In this document: positions 46,880 to 56,341 of the stretch, piece after piece
Numbering within the stretch: position 1 is the stretch's first letter
Layout of the letters: each line of letters opens with the position of its first letter
From: Leptospira koniambonensis
Lineage (GTDB): Bacteria > Spirochaetota > Leptospiria > Leptospirales > Leptospiraceae
Direction: 5' to 3'
DNA: 64,000 nt
NCBI RefSeq assembly: GCF_004769555.1
Contig: NZ_RQFY01000011.1
Span: 1 to 64,000, forward strand
Program-made: the position numbers and the translations under genes
Notes under the pieces: generated by a model
Databases searched by the model: none
What the model was told of the DNA's origin: nothing
The model's input: only the letters and a program-made list of their open reading frames with translations

Positions 46880-49800
46880 CTATTTTCTTACTAAATCTTT
46901 AATTGAATCAAGCGTTGGGGAAACCCAGTCTTCTAAGAGAGGTTCTCTTTTGAGAGCTTCTTTTTTGAATAAAAGATCTTTGTTAGCAAGCGAGATTTCG
47001 CTCGCCTCGTTGATCTTACGCGCAGTTTCGATTGCCTTCCAATAATTCTGTAAAGCTTGTGCAGTATAATTTTCTGATTCTTGTGCATTCGCTTTTTTAG
47101 AAAGAGTTTCGTAACAAGCACCAATATTATTATAAGCAGCAGTCAGAGTTTGATATACTTCTTGGTGATATGGGTCTTCCGTTTTAGGAGAACTCATTTG
47201 AGGAAGTTTTTCTTCCATATCATCCTTTACTCTTAGGAAATATCCAAGAGCAGTTTTTGTCTGGCCAGTATAGAAGAATGCATTTCCTTTTGCCATTAGA
47301 AGAGTAGGATTATAATATTCGTCCCTGTCTTCGAAACCTGTCCAATCCGCCAAAGATTTGTCGAAGTCTGAATCCATATATTCGACCCAACCTTTGAAAA
47401 ACTTCATTTCTCTCAGCATGGTACCAGGGAGTTCTCTTCTCCATTTACGGATCAGATCAAACTTAGGTTCTTCTGAATCCACTTTTGCAAATTCTTGGAG
47501 TGAATTTCTAAGTTCGTTTCTACGATTTCTTTTTTCTTCTTCTTCTTTTAAGACAGAAAGACTTTTTCCATCCGATTCAGAACGGGAACGGAATGGGTAA
47601 ATTTTTCTTCCAGGAAATTCTTTTAAGGAATCTTTGTCAGAAAGCCCTGCAGATAATAAATATCTGATCTTTCCTAGATCGAAATGGATACGAGCAGGAT
47701 TTCCTTCGAATAAGGTTTCGTCTTCGTCTTTAGAGCCGAACCAGCGCTCACTGTTTTCATAACGTGATTCTGCTTCTTTCAAAAGATCTTTTGCTTCTTC
47801 AAAATTTCCTACGCGGATAGAATGTTCTGCGAGTTCCAGAACTGCTAACCAATGTTTTGGATCTAGAGTAGCCGCTTTTTCGAAAAATCTTCTAGCTTGG
47901 CTATTTTCCTTTTGAGAAAGGAAATATTGTCCGCGTTGGTAATAACCTTCTGCGTAATCTTTTCCTTCTATTTCAACTCCGGTTCTTTCGTCTTCCATGG
48001 ACTTTCTATAGATCGTATCTAAGAGACGGATCGCACTTTCTTCTATCTCTATTCCAGAAACTTGGTCTACAGGATTGATATTATATTTAATCCTAAGTTC
48101 TTCCGGATCGATAGCCGCATAAAAGGATGCTAATTTTGCAAGAGTGTAGAAGGGGAGTTCCGACTCCATGTCCAGATTGTTCCTAAGCAAACGGTGATGA
48201 TTTAAAACGAATTGAGGGTCCCCGCTTTCTTTCCACATTTCCAAATAAGTGGAAACAAGTCCTGCTTGGCCAGGGATACTTTTAGGATTTGCTTCTACAA
48301 TTCGATTATAGAAGGATGCTGCTTTTCCGAATTCTCTTCTATTATAATATATTTTAGCGATACCTGCGGTAGAATCCTCATCATAAGGACTTTCTCCGTC
48401 AGTGAATACCTTGGAATAATAATCAACAGCTAAGGCGTCGTTTTTATATCTTCCTTTTTTACCTTCAGTTGGTTCTGCAAAATCAGGCATGATCTGAGAA
48501 TGGAACCAGCCAAGATTTCTGTAGGTATTATTATCATGAGTTCTTTCTTTCAGCCTCATCGCGAGGAATGCACCAGCGGCTAATACTTTCCTAGGGGTTT
48601 TTTCCTGGTCTAAAAGGAATTTAATTCCTTCTATTCCTTTGTTTACACCCGCACTGGTTTTTAGTTTTTTATCATTCCAGGATTCTCCTTGGGCCAATCG
48701 GACCATTGGAGATTGTTCTCTTTTATTCCAAGAATCTAATGTTCCCATTCCTAGATCCGGCTCTATCTTACCGAATAATTTTTGGAAGGAGAGTTCGTAT
48801 TCTCCTGCGCGGCTATATTCCACTCCGTACAGGTTCATGTATTTCAGATTATAAGGATCAATATCGAATCCTTTATCATAGGAATCTTCTATATTGATCA
48901 GATATTTTTTTCTATCTTCGTCACCCAAAGTTCCTGAGAATTTTTTGGCTCCCATTTCACGGATTTGTTCTAGACCTGCTTCATAATTTTGAGCGGCCTG
49001 TCTAGGAAGAATGATATGTTTGTAAGTGAAATAACTTCCAAATCCGATTAAAAGTGCTGCGGCAGCCGCGAAGAAAGTTCTGCGGATCTTCTTCCTTCTT
49101 TCTAATACACCTTCTCTTGTATAGATCGGGTCGGAAGAAATGATAGGAACGCCATCTGCAGAATAAGCACCACTTCTATCTGTAAGAGCAACTGTGACTC
49201 CGAGTGCAGAAGATAAGAATGCAGCAATATCCTCAGGGCTACTTTCTATTTTAATAAGTTCTAATAGATCTCTTTGGGCCTTTTTAGAAAGGCGGTCTTG
49301 GACTATCGATTCAATAACAGTTCTGCGTAGAAGTGGAGGATAACGAAGTATTTCTCTTTGGATGATTGCAAGTTCTTCGTCTGTTAGGGACTTATCTATT
49401 TCGTCCTTATCTTCTCCGCCTAAAGAACGTAAGTCTTCTTCGAATGCTGCGGATCCAAGATCATCATCACCTGAGTCTGAATCCAGATCAGGGGAGAAAC
49501 TTGTAAAATCTGAAGATTCGGGCACAGATTCCATCTCCATTTGGGAAGCTGGTTCTGATGCAAAATCAGCAAATGGATCAGATTCAGGAATAGAAGTTGC
49601 GCTGGAAAGATCAGAGAATGGATCGTGATCTCCTCCAGAAACTGGTGCGAAGTCTGCAAATGGGTCAGAATCTGTAGGAGCTTCGGCAAAATCGTTTCCA
49701 CCAAAATCTCCAGAGTCGTCCGGTTCTGAATCGAAACCACCTAAGTCCCCAAAATCAGAATCGCCGGATGTAGGAGAGGCGCCGAATGGGTCTCCTTCTT

Positions 49801-50614
49801 CTAATCCGAATTCGTCTCCAGGAGTATCTTCCATTCCGGAAGCATCAAATGCAGCAAATGGATCATCGGAAGCTGAAGAAGCAGGGGCGTCAAAGTCTTC
49901 GAGACCAGAATCTCCAGGCTCTTCTCCACCCATTCCCGCGAACGGATCCTCTGAAGAATCGGAAGCTCCTGCTCCGAAATCATCCATTCCAAGATCAGAA
50001 TCCGCAAATGGATCAGCACTTGGAGTGGAACCGAAATCTTCTGTAGGTGAAGATTCAAAAGGAGTATCTAGGTCAGGAGCAGAATCAAATCCACCAAATG
50101 GATCTTCTTCGCTTGTAGGAGCTCCGAAATCTTCCAAACCTGCTGAAGGTTCTTCTGGCTCAGATGCTGCCCCGAAATCATCAAGGCCTGAGTCCGCAAA
50201 TGGGTCAGATTCTGGCTCTGGGGTCGCAAAATCACCGAAATCGTCGGATGATGTAGGAGCTTCGTCAAATCCTCCAAAAGGATCTTCTCCTGCATCAGCG
50301 CTTGGTTCGCCCCCTTGAGAAGGCTCAGTTAATAATTCATCAAGATCGATATCATCGTCTTCAGAAAAAGATAATGGCTTTGGCTTTTGGATAGGCTCTG
50401 GGGCTTCGTCGTCGCCTAGATTGAAACTTTCTTCGGATCCTTCTTCTGGTTGGTCTTCATCGTCGTCCCCGATAGATATAGGAACACCGTATCCCATCTT
50501 CTCTCGGAAGGAGGAAAGCATAGGATTCAAATCTTCGGAAGATTCCGGATTCTTGTTTAACGGATCCAAGATGGAGCGGATCTGCTCCAGTTCCTGTTCT
50601 GAATAATCAGCCAT
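46880..50614 (-). CDS. flcA: FlcA-like periplasmic flagellar collar protein with acidic DPF-repeat region and TPRs
   Basis: 1244 residues; GGAAGGA precedes the ATG. Residues about 60-400 are acidic low-complexity sequence with some 20 DPF/DPFA-type units, presumably cytoplasmic and disordered. A conserved domain follows (about 408-470: LTDEELAIIQREILRYPPLLRRTVIESI), then one membrane helix (about 509-531) and a C-terminal part of about 700 residues with TPR-like helix pairs (YNLKYMNLYGVEYSRAGEYELSF, ARRFFEKAATLDPKHWLAVLELAE). This domain, helix and TPR order matches my memory of the spirochaetal collar protein FlcA (Borrelia BB0326). The DPF region looks like a Leptospira-specific expansion. 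The assignment is by motif and layout only. Confidence 0.7.
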   Translation of the reverse strand: MADYSEQELEQIRSILDPLNKNPESSEDLNPMLSSFREKMGYGVPISIGDDDEDQPEEGSEESFNLGDDEAPEPIQKPKPLSFSEDDDIDLDELLTEPSQGGEPSADAGEDPFGGFDEAPTSSDDFGDFATPEPESDPFADSGLDDFGAASEPEEPSAGLEDFGAPTSEEDPFGGFDSAPDLDTPFESSPTEDFGSTPSADPFADSDLGMDDFGAGASDSSEDPFAGMGGEEPGDSGLEDFDAPASSASDDPFAAFDASGMEDTPGDEFGLEEGDPFGASPTSGDSDFGDLGGFDSEPDDSGDFGGNDFAEAPTDSDPFADFAPVSGGDHDPFSDLSSATSIPESDPFADFASEPASQMEMESVPESSDFTSFSPDLDSDSGDDDLGSAAFEEDLRSLGGEDKDEIDKSLTDEELAIIQREILRYPPLLRRTVIESIVQDRLSKKAQRDLLELIKIESSPEDIAAFLSSALGVTVALTDRSGAYSADGVPIISSDPIYTREGVLERRKKIRRTFFAAAAALLIGFGSYFTYKHIILPRQAAQNYEAGLEQIREMGAKKFSGTLGDEDRKKYLINIEDSYDKGFDIDPYNLKYMNLYGVEYSRAGEYELSFQKLFGKIEPDLGMGTLDSWNKREQSPMVRLAQGESWNDKKLKTSAGVNKGIEGIKFLLDQEKTPRKVLAAGAFLAMRLKERTHDNNTYRNLGWFHSQIMPDFAEPTEGKKGRYKNDALAVDYYSKVFTDGESPYDEDSTAGIAKIYYNRREFGKAASFYNRIVEANPKSIPGQAGLVSTYLEMWKESGDPQFVLNHHRLLRNNLDMESELPFYTLAKLASFYAAIDPEELRIKYNINPVDQVSGIEIEESAIRLLDTIYRKSMEDERTGVEIEGKDYAEGYYQRGQYFLSQKENSQARRFFEKAATLDPKHWLAVLELAEHSIRVGNFEEAKDLLKEAESRYENSERWFGSKDEDETLFEGNPARIHFDLGKIRYLLSAGLSDKDSLKEFPGRKIYPFRSRSESDGKSLSVLKEEEEKRNRRNELRNSLQEFAKVDSEEPKFDLIRKWRRELPGTMLREMKFFKGWVEYMDSDFDKSLADWTGFEDRDEYYNPTLLMAKGNAFFYTGQTKTALGYFLRVKDDMEEKLPQMSSPKTEDPYHQEVYQTLTAAYNNIGACYETLSKKANAQESENYTAQALQNYWKAIETARKINEASEISLANKDLLFKKEALKREPLLEDWVSPTLDSIKDLVRK

Positions 50615-50736
50615 AAAGTCCTTCCAATAGTATCGGCTGGTCTCGGAAAGAGCAAAGATTTTTTCCTTATGTCGGATCTAGGATAGGCCCCGGAAATACG
50701 CTTAGGGTTTCCGGGAAAACCTACGACAATCGGTTT

Positions 50737-51615
50737 ATGGTGCATAAAGCCAAGGCGGTTGCCTTACTTACCTTGATATTGACCTTCGCCCTTGCTGCGG
50801 AAGAGGCGGAAGATTGGATCGGAGCCTTCCGGTCTGTGGATTATGAGGAAGGAGAAGAAGCCCTTCCTGAAGAAAAAATTTATTATTTCTGGCAATTGGA
50901 AAATTTGAGAAAGGCTGTCCCACCTAGATTTATCAGATTTGTGGATACATTCTCCGCTTTGAAGACCGGAAAGTTATTAAACCGTGGAGTTTTGTTCAGT
51001 TATGAGGGTCTTGCAAACGACGAGGTAAGCGTTTGTGGAGAATTCAGTCATTGGCAATGTGTTTCCTTACAGAAGAATGATAAGGGAATTTTTTATGGAG
51101 TCGTGGACATTCATGGGGACCAACTCTATGAAGCAAAGCCTGCCTACGAGTATAAGTTCAAGGTAGATGGTATCTTCACACATGATCCTGAAAATCCAGA
51201 TACTGTAGAAGATGGAGAAGGTTCCTTAGTTTCCAGGATCGCATTCAGAGAAGGCGGACCAAATAAACAAACAAGTACAAGGGTTTTAGAAGATTCTCCT
51301 TACGAAGAAAAAGAATTTAGAACTGTAGAATTCAGAATTTATCAGCCACAAGCAGAATCAGTAAGTCTGATCGGAGATTTTAATCATTGGGATCCAGAGT
51401 CCGACTTTTTGATCAAAGAAAGGAACGGGACCTTCAGGGTTGTCAAAAAATTAAAACCGGGTGAATACCAATACAACTTCTTAGTCGATGGAAAGATCGT
51501 AGTCGATACATATAATCCTCTTACAGTGTTAAGAGAAGACACTGGAGAGATATCTTCTGCATTACTGGTTCCTACCAGAACCGGAGTTTTGGAAAGAAAG
51601 AAGATTGACCCCTAA
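50737..51615 (+). CDS. Exported protein with two glycogen-binding (CBM48/AMPK-type) domains
   Basis: 292 residues. A short signal (AVALLTLILTFALAAEEA) precedes a linker and two repeats of the E-set/CBM48 pattern: SVCGEFSHWQCVSLQKND...AYEYKFKVDG (about 105-165) and SLIGDFNHWDPESDFLIKER...EYQYNFLVDG (about 215-270). Both keep the G-x-F-x-x-W and Y-x-Y-x-F-x-V-D-G residues that contact alpha-glucans. No catalytic domain is attached. It is divergent from the FlcA-like gene. Sugar binding, or a structural role, cannot be told from sequence. Confidence 0.82.
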   Translation: MVHKAKAVALLTLILTFALAAEEAEDWIGAFRSVDYEEGEEALPEEKIYYFWQLENLRKAVPPRFIRFVDTFSALKTGKLLNRGVLFSYEGLANDEVSVCGEFSHWQCVSLQKNDKGIFYGVVDIHGDQLYEAKPAYEYKFKVDGIFTHDPENPDTVEDGEGSLVSRIAFREGGPNKQTSTRVLEDSPYEEKEFRTVEFRIYQPQAESVSLIGDFNHWDPESDFLIKERNGTFRVVKKLKPGEYQYNFLVDGKIVVDTYNPLTVLREDTGEISSALLVPTRTGVLERKKIDP

Positions 51616-51645
51616 GGCATAAAACGGATTCTTTAGATCCGTTCT

Positions 51646-52368
51646 ATGGAAAAGTTTCGTCTCTCCGTATATTTTGTGATCGGGATAATCATTATCCTGA
51701 TCGTATTTACCCTCCTAAAAAGTTGGTTCGTATACGACCGAGGGATTGAACTCGCAAAAAGTCCGTCTAACAGCATCCAGACTGTATATGTGGAACCAGA
51801 TGATGATCTGGTAGAACATTCTTCCGTAGTTTGGGGAAAATTTTTATACTATCCACTCGGACTTAATAGGGACAGAGAAAACTTTGGTCCTCGTAAAACA
51901 CTGAATCATGCCCAGAACCTTGTATTCGTAGATCTTCAAACTGGAAGAAATCGCAAAGTATTCAATAAGAGCGTTTATATCTGGGATTATTTTTATGGAG
52001 CAGAACCTGAAAAATTGACTTCGGATTCAGAAACTGGGGAAAATTCTGAGGATGTTTTCTCTGGTCTAAAAACTGGAAAAAAATTCGTGATCGTTGGAAT
52101 GCCAGAAGACACTAATAAAGACGGATATCTGAATCAAAAGGATTCCAAAAAGGTTTTTGTATACGATCCAAACTCTGATGAACTACTTCCAATTCTTCCC
52201 AAAAAATTCTATTTGGAAAAAATCCTGCCGGATACTCCAGAAAATAAACTAGTAATGATCGTAAAAAGGGAAGAAGAGTCCAGCCCCAACAAAAAGAAGC
52301 CGAACCTTCCTACATTATATATTTATGATACTCTTCAAAAAAGAGGTCAGATGATAGAGCGCCCGTAA
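51646..52368 (+). CDS. Membrane-anchored hypothetical protein
   Basis: 240 residues; one N-terminal membrane helix (VIGIIIILIVFTLLKSWF) and a soluble part of about 200 residues, rich in Asp, Lys and Tyr, with a segment KDGYLNQKDSKKVFVYD that looks like an EF-hand-like calcium loop (D-x-N-x-D-G-Y-L-N; here DTNKDGYLNQKD). It starts 30 bp after the CBM48 gene, so the two are probably co-transcribed. Otherwise no family recognised. Convergent with trxB, 13 bp between stops. Confidence 0.65.
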   Translation: MEKFRLSVYFVIGIIIILIVFTLLKSWFVYDRGIELAKSPSNSIQTVYVEPDDDLVEHSSVVWGKFLYYPLGLNRDRENFGPRKTLNHAQNLVFVDLQTGRNRKVFNKSVYIWDYFYGAEPEKLTSDSETGENSEDVFSGLKTGKKFVIVGMPEDTNKDGYLNQKDSKKVFVYDPNSDELLPILPKKFYLEKILPDTPENKLVMIVKREEESSPNKKKPNLPTLYIYDTLQKRGQMIERP

Positions 52369-52381
52369 GAGCGCAAATTTT

Positions 52382-53329
52382 CTACTCTTCTTGAGCTTCT
52401 AACCATCTTTCTGCTTCAAGAGCTGCCATACATCCAGAACCTGCAGCTGTAATCGCTTGGCGATATGTTTTATCCTGAACATCTCCAGCAGCAAATACAC
52501 CATCTACACTCGTGCGAGTTGTCCCTGGAACAGTTTTAATATAACCTGTTTCGTCCAGATCTAATTGGCCTTCGAAAATTTCAGTATTTGGTTTATGACC
52601 AATCGCGTAGAATAAACCGCCCACAGAAAGTTCTTTGGTTTTTCCAGTAGTAAGTTCTTTTACAGAAAGGGAAGTGAGTTGGTTTCCATTTCCTTGCGCG
52701 CCTTCGACAGCAGTATTCCAGATAATTTCTATCTTAGGATGAGTGGTGGCTCTTTTCTGCATGATCTTGGAAGCTCTTAAGGAATCTCTTCTGTGGATCA
52801 AATACACTTTAGATGCAAACTTAGTTAGGTGAGCCGCTTCTTCTACTGCGGAATCTCCTCCGCCCACAACAGCTAATTCTTTATTTCTGTAAATTGGAAG
52901 TGCGCCGTCACAAACTGCACATGCAGAAATTCCTTTTTGCCAATAAGAATCTTCACCTGGGATGAACATTCTTTTTGCGGTGGCACCCGTTGCGATGATC
53001 ACAGTTTCTGCTTCAATCAATTCATCGTCTGACCAAATACGGAAAGGTCTTTTGGAGAAGTCCACTTTGGTGATTGTTTGTGTAATAATTTTAGTGCCGT
53101 ATTTTTCAGACTGAGCACGGAACAAATTCGTAAGTTGGGTCCCATCTATTCCTTCTGGAAAGCCTGGGAAATTTTCTACCTCAGTGGTGGTGGTGAGCTG
53201 TCCACCTGCGGCGATTCCTCCTGCCATAAATCCCTCGTACATAACAGGGTTCAAATTTGCTCTGGCTGCGTAAATTGCTGCCGTATGACCCGCAGGACCG
53301 GATCCAATGATGACTACTTTATGGGGCAT
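52382..53329 (-). CDS. trxB: Thioredoxin reductase
   Basis: 315 residues. TrxB passes electrons from NADPH through FAD and a disulphide to thioredoxin. FAD motif [20 protein letters not shown], active-site disulphide Cys137-AV-Cys140 (CAVCDG), NADPH-binding [12 protein letters not shown] and C-terminal FAD motif [26 protein letters not shown] strong AGAGGAAATGAG lies before the ATG, and an inverted repeat sits directly upstream of that. Confidence 0.97.
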   Translation of the reverse strand: MPHKVVIIGSGPAGHTAAIYAARANLNPVMYEGFMAGGIAAGGQLTTTTEVENFPGFPEGIDGTQLTNLFRAQSEKYGTKIITQTITKVDFSKRPFRIWSDDELIEAETVIIATGATAKRMFIPGEDSYWQKGISACAVCDGALPIYRNKELAVVGGGDSAVEEAAHLTKFASKVYLIHRRDSLRASKIMQKRATTHPKIEIIWNTAVEGAQGNGNQLTSLSVKELTTGKTKELSVGGLFYAIGHKPNTEIFEGQLDLDETGYIKTVPGTTRTSVDGVFAAGDVQDKTYRQAITAAGSGCMAALEAERWLEAQEE

Positions 53330-53345
53330 CTCATTTCCTCTAATG

Positions 53346-53364
53346 ATTTAGAACGATTCTAAAT
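53346..53364 (-). promoter_or_regulatory. Inverted repeat upstream of trxB (possible operator)
   Basis: ATTTAGAA-CGA-TTCTAAAT, a perfect 8-bp inverted repeat, 17 bp before the trxB start and adjacent to its ribosome binding site. Size and symmetry suit a Fur/PerR-type or other dimeric repressor site. By chance such an 8-bp repeat with this spacer is not rare in 64 kb, so the call is weak. Confidence 0.3.
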
Positions 53365-53499
53365 TGATTTTATTTTTAGACTGGGGAATTGTAAAGTAGA
53401 TCTTTTTTTTCCAGAAGAAAGAGTCGGAATTCCAACAGTCCCTTTCCTAGATGAATTGTCTTGTCATCCGGGTAGGAATCCAAATGCTATCCAGTATTC

Positions 53500-54810
53500 A
53501 TGGATTTCGCCAAAAAATCATTTTTCGGCCTAGTTTTTTTGATCTTAATCTTCCTCGGAACCGAAGCCGGTTTGGTTCTATTACGCAGTCCTTCTCTCCA
53601 ATACTATAGAGATCTCAAACTCATTCACAGTTTTCATCCGGATTATTACGTAGCTTTAGAGCCAGGCGAATCCAAATATGTAAGCCATTTCGCAGGTAAA
53701 TGGGAAGGCCAGTTCAGTATTAACTCGCTTGGTCTTAGAGGAAAAGAAGAACCTATTCCAGGAAAACCAAAACTTCTATGCTTAGGGGATAGTTTGGTAA
53801 TGGGATTTGGAGTAGGCGACTCAGATACATTTTGCCAACTCTTAGATGGGATCGAATTAAAGGGAGAAGTTAGACAGGCCTTAAACCTGGGAGTGGATGC
53901 CTACGGATCCAGAGGTTCATACTACAGGCTCAAAGATATTTCCGCGAAACTAGACAATGTAAAAGAAGTTTTGTTTTTCATTTCTCCAAACGATTTTGAT
54001 ATGCCGGAAGCTCTTGCGAAAAAAGGGATCCTGCCTGATGACCAAACTGACGCGATCAGAGAGAAGGACCCGAACTACGCTCGTAACTTTAAATTACAAT
54101 TTATTTTAACACGAATTTCTTATACACTCCAAGCACTTAAACTCGCTTACGAGCAGATCCAAGTTACATTTGCAGTTACTAAACTTTCAGTCTGTAAAGA
54201 ATTGGATTCAGTTGGATTCTATAGATGCCGCTTATTAGATGGAGATCAAATTTCTACCGAATCTAAGCAGGCTTCTGGAAATGTAGTTTCTTATTTTGAA
54301 TCTTCTTTTTTTAGATCTGTTAAAAAGCCAAATTGTGATTCAGATATAACTCCAACTTCTGCAGTATTTGGGGCAATGTGTCCTGAACCTGTGCCGGCTC
54401 ATGTTTCTTGTGTGGATTCGGCTCCTTCTTTCGAAACTCTTCCTGTTTTACCCGAACTCACTCAAGAATATTACCAAAAGATGATAGATCTTGCAAAGGA
54501 AAGAGGATTTAAACTGGTTCCGGTCATTCTACCTATCCAAATAGAAGAGATCTATTGTTATAATAATGGAAAATACCATCCTTTAGAGAATTATGCAACC
54601 CGCGCCTCTGCATTTTTCGAAAAACGAGGAGTGAAAGTTTTACGTTTCAAAAAAGAAACAGGATCGATGTGTGGTTTTGACCAAAACGGCAAAAAATTCG
54701 GGATCTTAGATCATTATATCCCAGAAGACGGGCATTTTACAAAAAGAGGAAATATTTGGGCGGCGGATTCTCTCAAGGCCAAATTGAAGGAGACTGATCT
54801 TGCTCTTTAA
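53500..54810 (+). CDS. Membrane-anchored SGNH-hydrolase-like protein (acyl-transfer partner)
   Basis: 436 residues. One N-terminal membrane helix, then an SGNH-type domain: GDSLVMGFG (nucleophile Ser), LNLGVDAYGSRGS (Gly block), ISPNDFDMPE (Asn block) and DGHFTKRGN (Asp-His pair). Such proteins are often partnered with MBOAT acyltransferases as in AlgX/AlgJ-like or PatB-like systems. It overlaps the MBOAT gene by 11 bp. The central part includes several cysteines and long loops. Probably periplasmic O-acetyl/O-acyl transfer on a surface glycan; substrate unknown. Confidence 0.82.
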   Translation: MDFAKKSFFGLVFLILIFLGTEAGLVLLRSPSLQYYRDLKLIHSFHPDYYVALEPGESKYVSHFAGKWEGQFSINSLGLRGKEEPIPGKPKLLCLGDSLVMGFGVGDSDTFCQLLDGIELKGEVRQALNLGVDAYGSRGSYYRLKDISAKLDNVKEVLFFISPNDFDMPEALAKKGILPDDQTDAIREKDPNYARNFKLQFILTRISYTLQALKLAYEQIQVTFAVTKLSVCKELDSVGFYRCRLLDGDQISTESKQASGNVVSYFESSFFRSVKKPNCDSDITPTSAVFGAMCPEPVPAHVSCVDSAPSFETLPVLPELTQEYYQKMIDLAKERGFKLVPVILPIQIEEIYCYNNGKYHPLENYATRASAFFEKRGVKVLRFKKETGSMCGFDQNGKKFGILDHYIPEDGHFTKRGNIWAADSLKAKLKETDLAL

Positions 54811-56230
54811 TTCCCTTCATTATTTATTTTTTGCACCTATAGTTATCCTAATATATTTTTTGGTACCTTCTAGGTTCCAAAAACTTTGGCTGCTCGTAAC
54901 TAGCTTATATTTTTACGCGGTCTTTAGAGTTCCATTCATCTTATTGCTTATCTATTCGATTGCGATCACGTATTTTTGTACGTTATGGATGGATAAATCT
55001 GAATCCAGATTTGGAAAATTATTTTTCCTGAATATAGCGATTTGGGGAAACTTATCTCTACTTTACTTCTTCAAATATCTGGATTTTTCTTTTGCAGTTT
55101 GGAATACGATCCTTGGACTTGTTCCTTGCGAACCATATTATGCCTATCCATCCGGGATTTTGCTGCCGATGGGGATCTCATTTTTCACCCTGCAGGCAAT
55201 TGCATATGCGGTAGACGTATATCATAAAAAAGTAAAAAGAGCAGAAAGTTTATTTCAGTTTGGACTATTTTTGAGTTTTTTCCCGCAGTTGGTGGCTGGA
55301 CCGATCATTCGTGCTCAGGACATGCTTCACCAATTCCTGGACACATATACATTCAAAAAAGAAAATTTACTACCAGGGATCAGACAACTCGCCTGGGGAC
55401 TTTTCAAAAAAACATTTGTAGCTGATCCAATTGCGGCAGTTATCGATCCAGTATTTGCAGATCCACTTCACTATGGTTGGTTTTCTTTAGCAGTCACAGG
55501 TTCCTTATACATCATCCAAATGTATTGTGACTTTTCCGGATATTCAGATGTAGCCATTGGGACTGGAAGGATCATGGGCTTTCATATCCCGATCAACTTC
55601 AGACAACCATTTCTTTCTGAAACAGTTTCTGAATTCTGGAGACGTTGGCATATTTCATTCAGCTCTTGGCTGAAAGAATATGTGTACATTTTCTTAGGCG
55701 GAAATAAAAAAGGGATCTCCAGAACTTATATCAATTTATTCCTTACAACATTCGTGAGCGGGATCTGGCATGGAGCCGATTGGAATTTCGTAGTCTGGGG
55801 ATTTGTTCACGCAAGTTTAATGGTAATCGAAAGATTTGCATTCTCATTCGAACGTATCAAAAACTATTGGGATAAGATCCCAGGGACCATCAAAGTAGCT
55901 TATCCATTTACCATATTCGGGATTTCCATGTATTTCTTCCGAGCAAGACCTGTCGAAGGTATCGGCAATAGTGTCCAAGTAGGTTGGGCAATGGTAAGTA
56001 GAATGTTCTCCGGAGTAGAAGGAGACTTCTTACCAGTACCTTTATCTGTTCTTTCTACAGTATTTATATTAATGCTCGGTGATTATCTAATGGAAAAGGA
56101 AACTCCTTGGGCCAAGAAACTTTTCGAGAATAGGATCTGGGTCTATGGGATCTCAGGAATTCTGATCTCTATCTGTTTTATCTTATATAGTGTGACTGTA
56201 AGCGCGCCTTTCTTATATTTTCAGTTTTAA
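54800..56230 (+). CDS. MBOAT-family O-acyltransferase
   Basis: 476 residues from TTG at 54800, with AAGGAG seven bases upstream. MBOAT proteins (AlgI/DltB/PatA types) carry acyl groups across the membrane. The signature core is ETVSEFWRRWHISFSSWLKEYVYIFLGGNKKG followed by GIWHGADWNFVVWG with the catalytic His. About 11 membrane helices. It forms an acyl-transfer pair with the SGNH protein whose last bases it overlaps. Confidence 0.93.
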   Translation: MLFNSLHYLFFAPIVILIYFLVPSRFQKLWLLVTSLYFYAVFRVPFILLLIYSIAITYFCTLWMDKSESRFGKLFFLNIAIWGNLSLLYFFKYLDFSFAVWNTILGLVPCEPYYAYPSGILLPMGISFFTLQAIAYAVDVYHKKVKRAESLFQFGLFLSFFPQLVAGPIIRAQDMLHQFLDTYTFKKENLLPGIRQLAWGLFKKTFVADPIAAVIDPVFADPLHYGWFSLAVTGSLYIIQMYCDFSGYSDVAIGTGRIMGFHIPINFRQPFLSETVSEFWRRWHISFSSWLKEYVYIFLGGNKKGISRTYINLFLTTFVSGIWHGADWNFVVWGFVHASLMVIERFAFSFERIKNYWDKIPGTIKVAYPFTIFGISMYFFRARPVEGIGNSVQVGWAMVSRMFSGVEGDFLPVPLSVLSTVFILMLGDYLMEKETPWAKKLFENRIWVYGISGILISICFILYSVTVSAPFLYFQF

Positions 56231-56239
56231 TACTTGGGG

Positions 56240-56337
56240 TTCGCACAGAGATCACGGAGAGCGCAGAGGTATTTATAATGTAGGACTTCTTCGCGAGCTA
56301 TTTATCCTCCGTGTTCTCTGCGAACTCCGTGCGAAAA
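56240..56337. repeat. Imperfect palindromic intergenic repeat
   Basis: About 98 bp. The left half (TTCGCACAGAGATCACGGAG, then AGCGCAGAGG) is the imperfect inverse of the right half, whose complement reads TTCGCACGGAGTTCGCAGAG, then AACACGGAGG; about 23 of 30 positions agree. It can form a long hairpin between convergent genes and shares words with the copies near 30.5 kb and 34.6 kb. Confidence 0.8.
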
Positions 56338-56341
56338 CATT

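Noticed and set aside
49362..50318. Ser/Pro- and Leu/His-rich frames within the FlcA-like gene
   Set aside because: They are shadows of the DPF-repeat region in other frames; composition follows the repeat.
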